Position numbers and translations under genes: made by a program
Shown here: in pieces, positions 33,517 through 33,601 of the stretch
Numbering within the stretch: the stretch's first letter is position 1
Layout of the letters: each line of letters begins with the position of its first letter
The notes under the pieces: model-generated
Databases searched by the model: none
What the model saw: the letters and a program-made list of their open reading frames with translations, nothing else
What the model was told of the DNA's origin: nothing
NCBI GenBank assembly: GCA_035063885.1
Contig: JAPSFM010000051.1
Span: 1-33,601, forward strand
DNA from: CAADGY01 sp900696665
GTDB lineage: Bacteria; Acidobacteriota; Terriglobia; Bryobacterales; Bryobacteraceae
Reading direction: 5' to 3'
Length of the DNA: 33,601 bases

Positions 33517-33601
33517 TCACTGTCGAAGCTGCGCCAGCACCTGAGCGTACACCGCCTGATAGGGATAACTGCTGGCCATCTGCACCCAGACCTTTCGCAC
33601 G
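33517..33601 (-). CDS. 3' end of an unidentified gene
   Basis: Reading the minus strand from the right edge, 27 codons end in TGA at 33517-33519. They encode VRKVWVQMASSYPYQAVYAQ followed by VLAQLRQ. The composition looks coding and the frame is open to the edge, but the fragment is too short to identify. It would converge with the M23 gene. Confidence 0.45.
   Translation of the reverse strand, partial: VRKVWVQMASSYPYQAVYAQVLAQLRQ

Overview
The window reads as chromosomal DNA of a GC-rich, Gram-negative soil bacterium, most likely an acidobacterium of the Solibacter/Bryobacter type. This is an inference. It rests on the mix of Tat-exported catabolic enzymes (GH127, N,N-dimethylformamidase-like, amidase, M19 dipeptidase, xylose-isomerase-like proteins), a CHASE2 kinase with an NtrC-type regulator, a CarD/CdnL protein, a PEP-CTERM protein, a small RRM protein and a TIR-WD40 gene. 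TTG and GTG starts are frequent. There is no rRNA, tRNA, CRISPR array, intact transposon or phage. No stretch longer than about 250 bases lacks a gene.

Layout. (1) 1-6295: catabolic and secreted enzymes, namely the 3' end of a GH127 gene, a DMFase-like protein, an amidase-signature enzyme, a sugar-isomerase-like protein on the minus strand and an M19 peptidase. (2) 6540-13173: a compact biosynthetic locus. An FkbH-like enzyme fused to a carrier protein, a GT4 glycosyltransferase and a second, paralogous GT4 fused to a type II thioesterase are packed with 3-nt or overlapping junctions. A convergent MFS exporter overlaps the thioesterase end. No PKS or NRPS module is present. (3) 13343-16436, minus strand: a TPR protein, a membrane-anchored LamG-like protein and CarD with a near-ideal promoter. 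(4) 16687-22114, minus strand: an M24 peptidase, a CHASE2 histidine kinase, a sigma-54 response regulator and a second isomerase-like protein, in one apparent operon. (5) 22237-26723: an RRM protein, an aldo/keto reductase, a secreted unknown, a PEP-CTERM protein and an M23 peptidase. (6) 26812-28209: a TIR-WD40 gene broken by two indels. (7) 28265-33341: an MBL hydrolase, a 4-TM protein with a YgfZ-like protein, a sulfate-assimilation operon (cysH-cysC-PHP phosphoesterase) and a second M23 peptidase. The window ends in the 3' end of an unidentified minus-strand gene.

The most interesting system is the 6.5-kb FkbH-ACP / GT / GT-TE / MFS locus. Both glycosyltransferases carry the same short helical motif after the GT domain, resembling segments beside NRPS domains, and the carrier protein ends in an NRPS-like acidic tail. 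This suggests glycosylation of a carrier-bound glyceryl unit, release by the thioesterase and export. Two further points are the cysH-cysC-PHP arrangement, where the PHP enzyme may recycle the PAP by-product, and the indel-damaged TIR domain.
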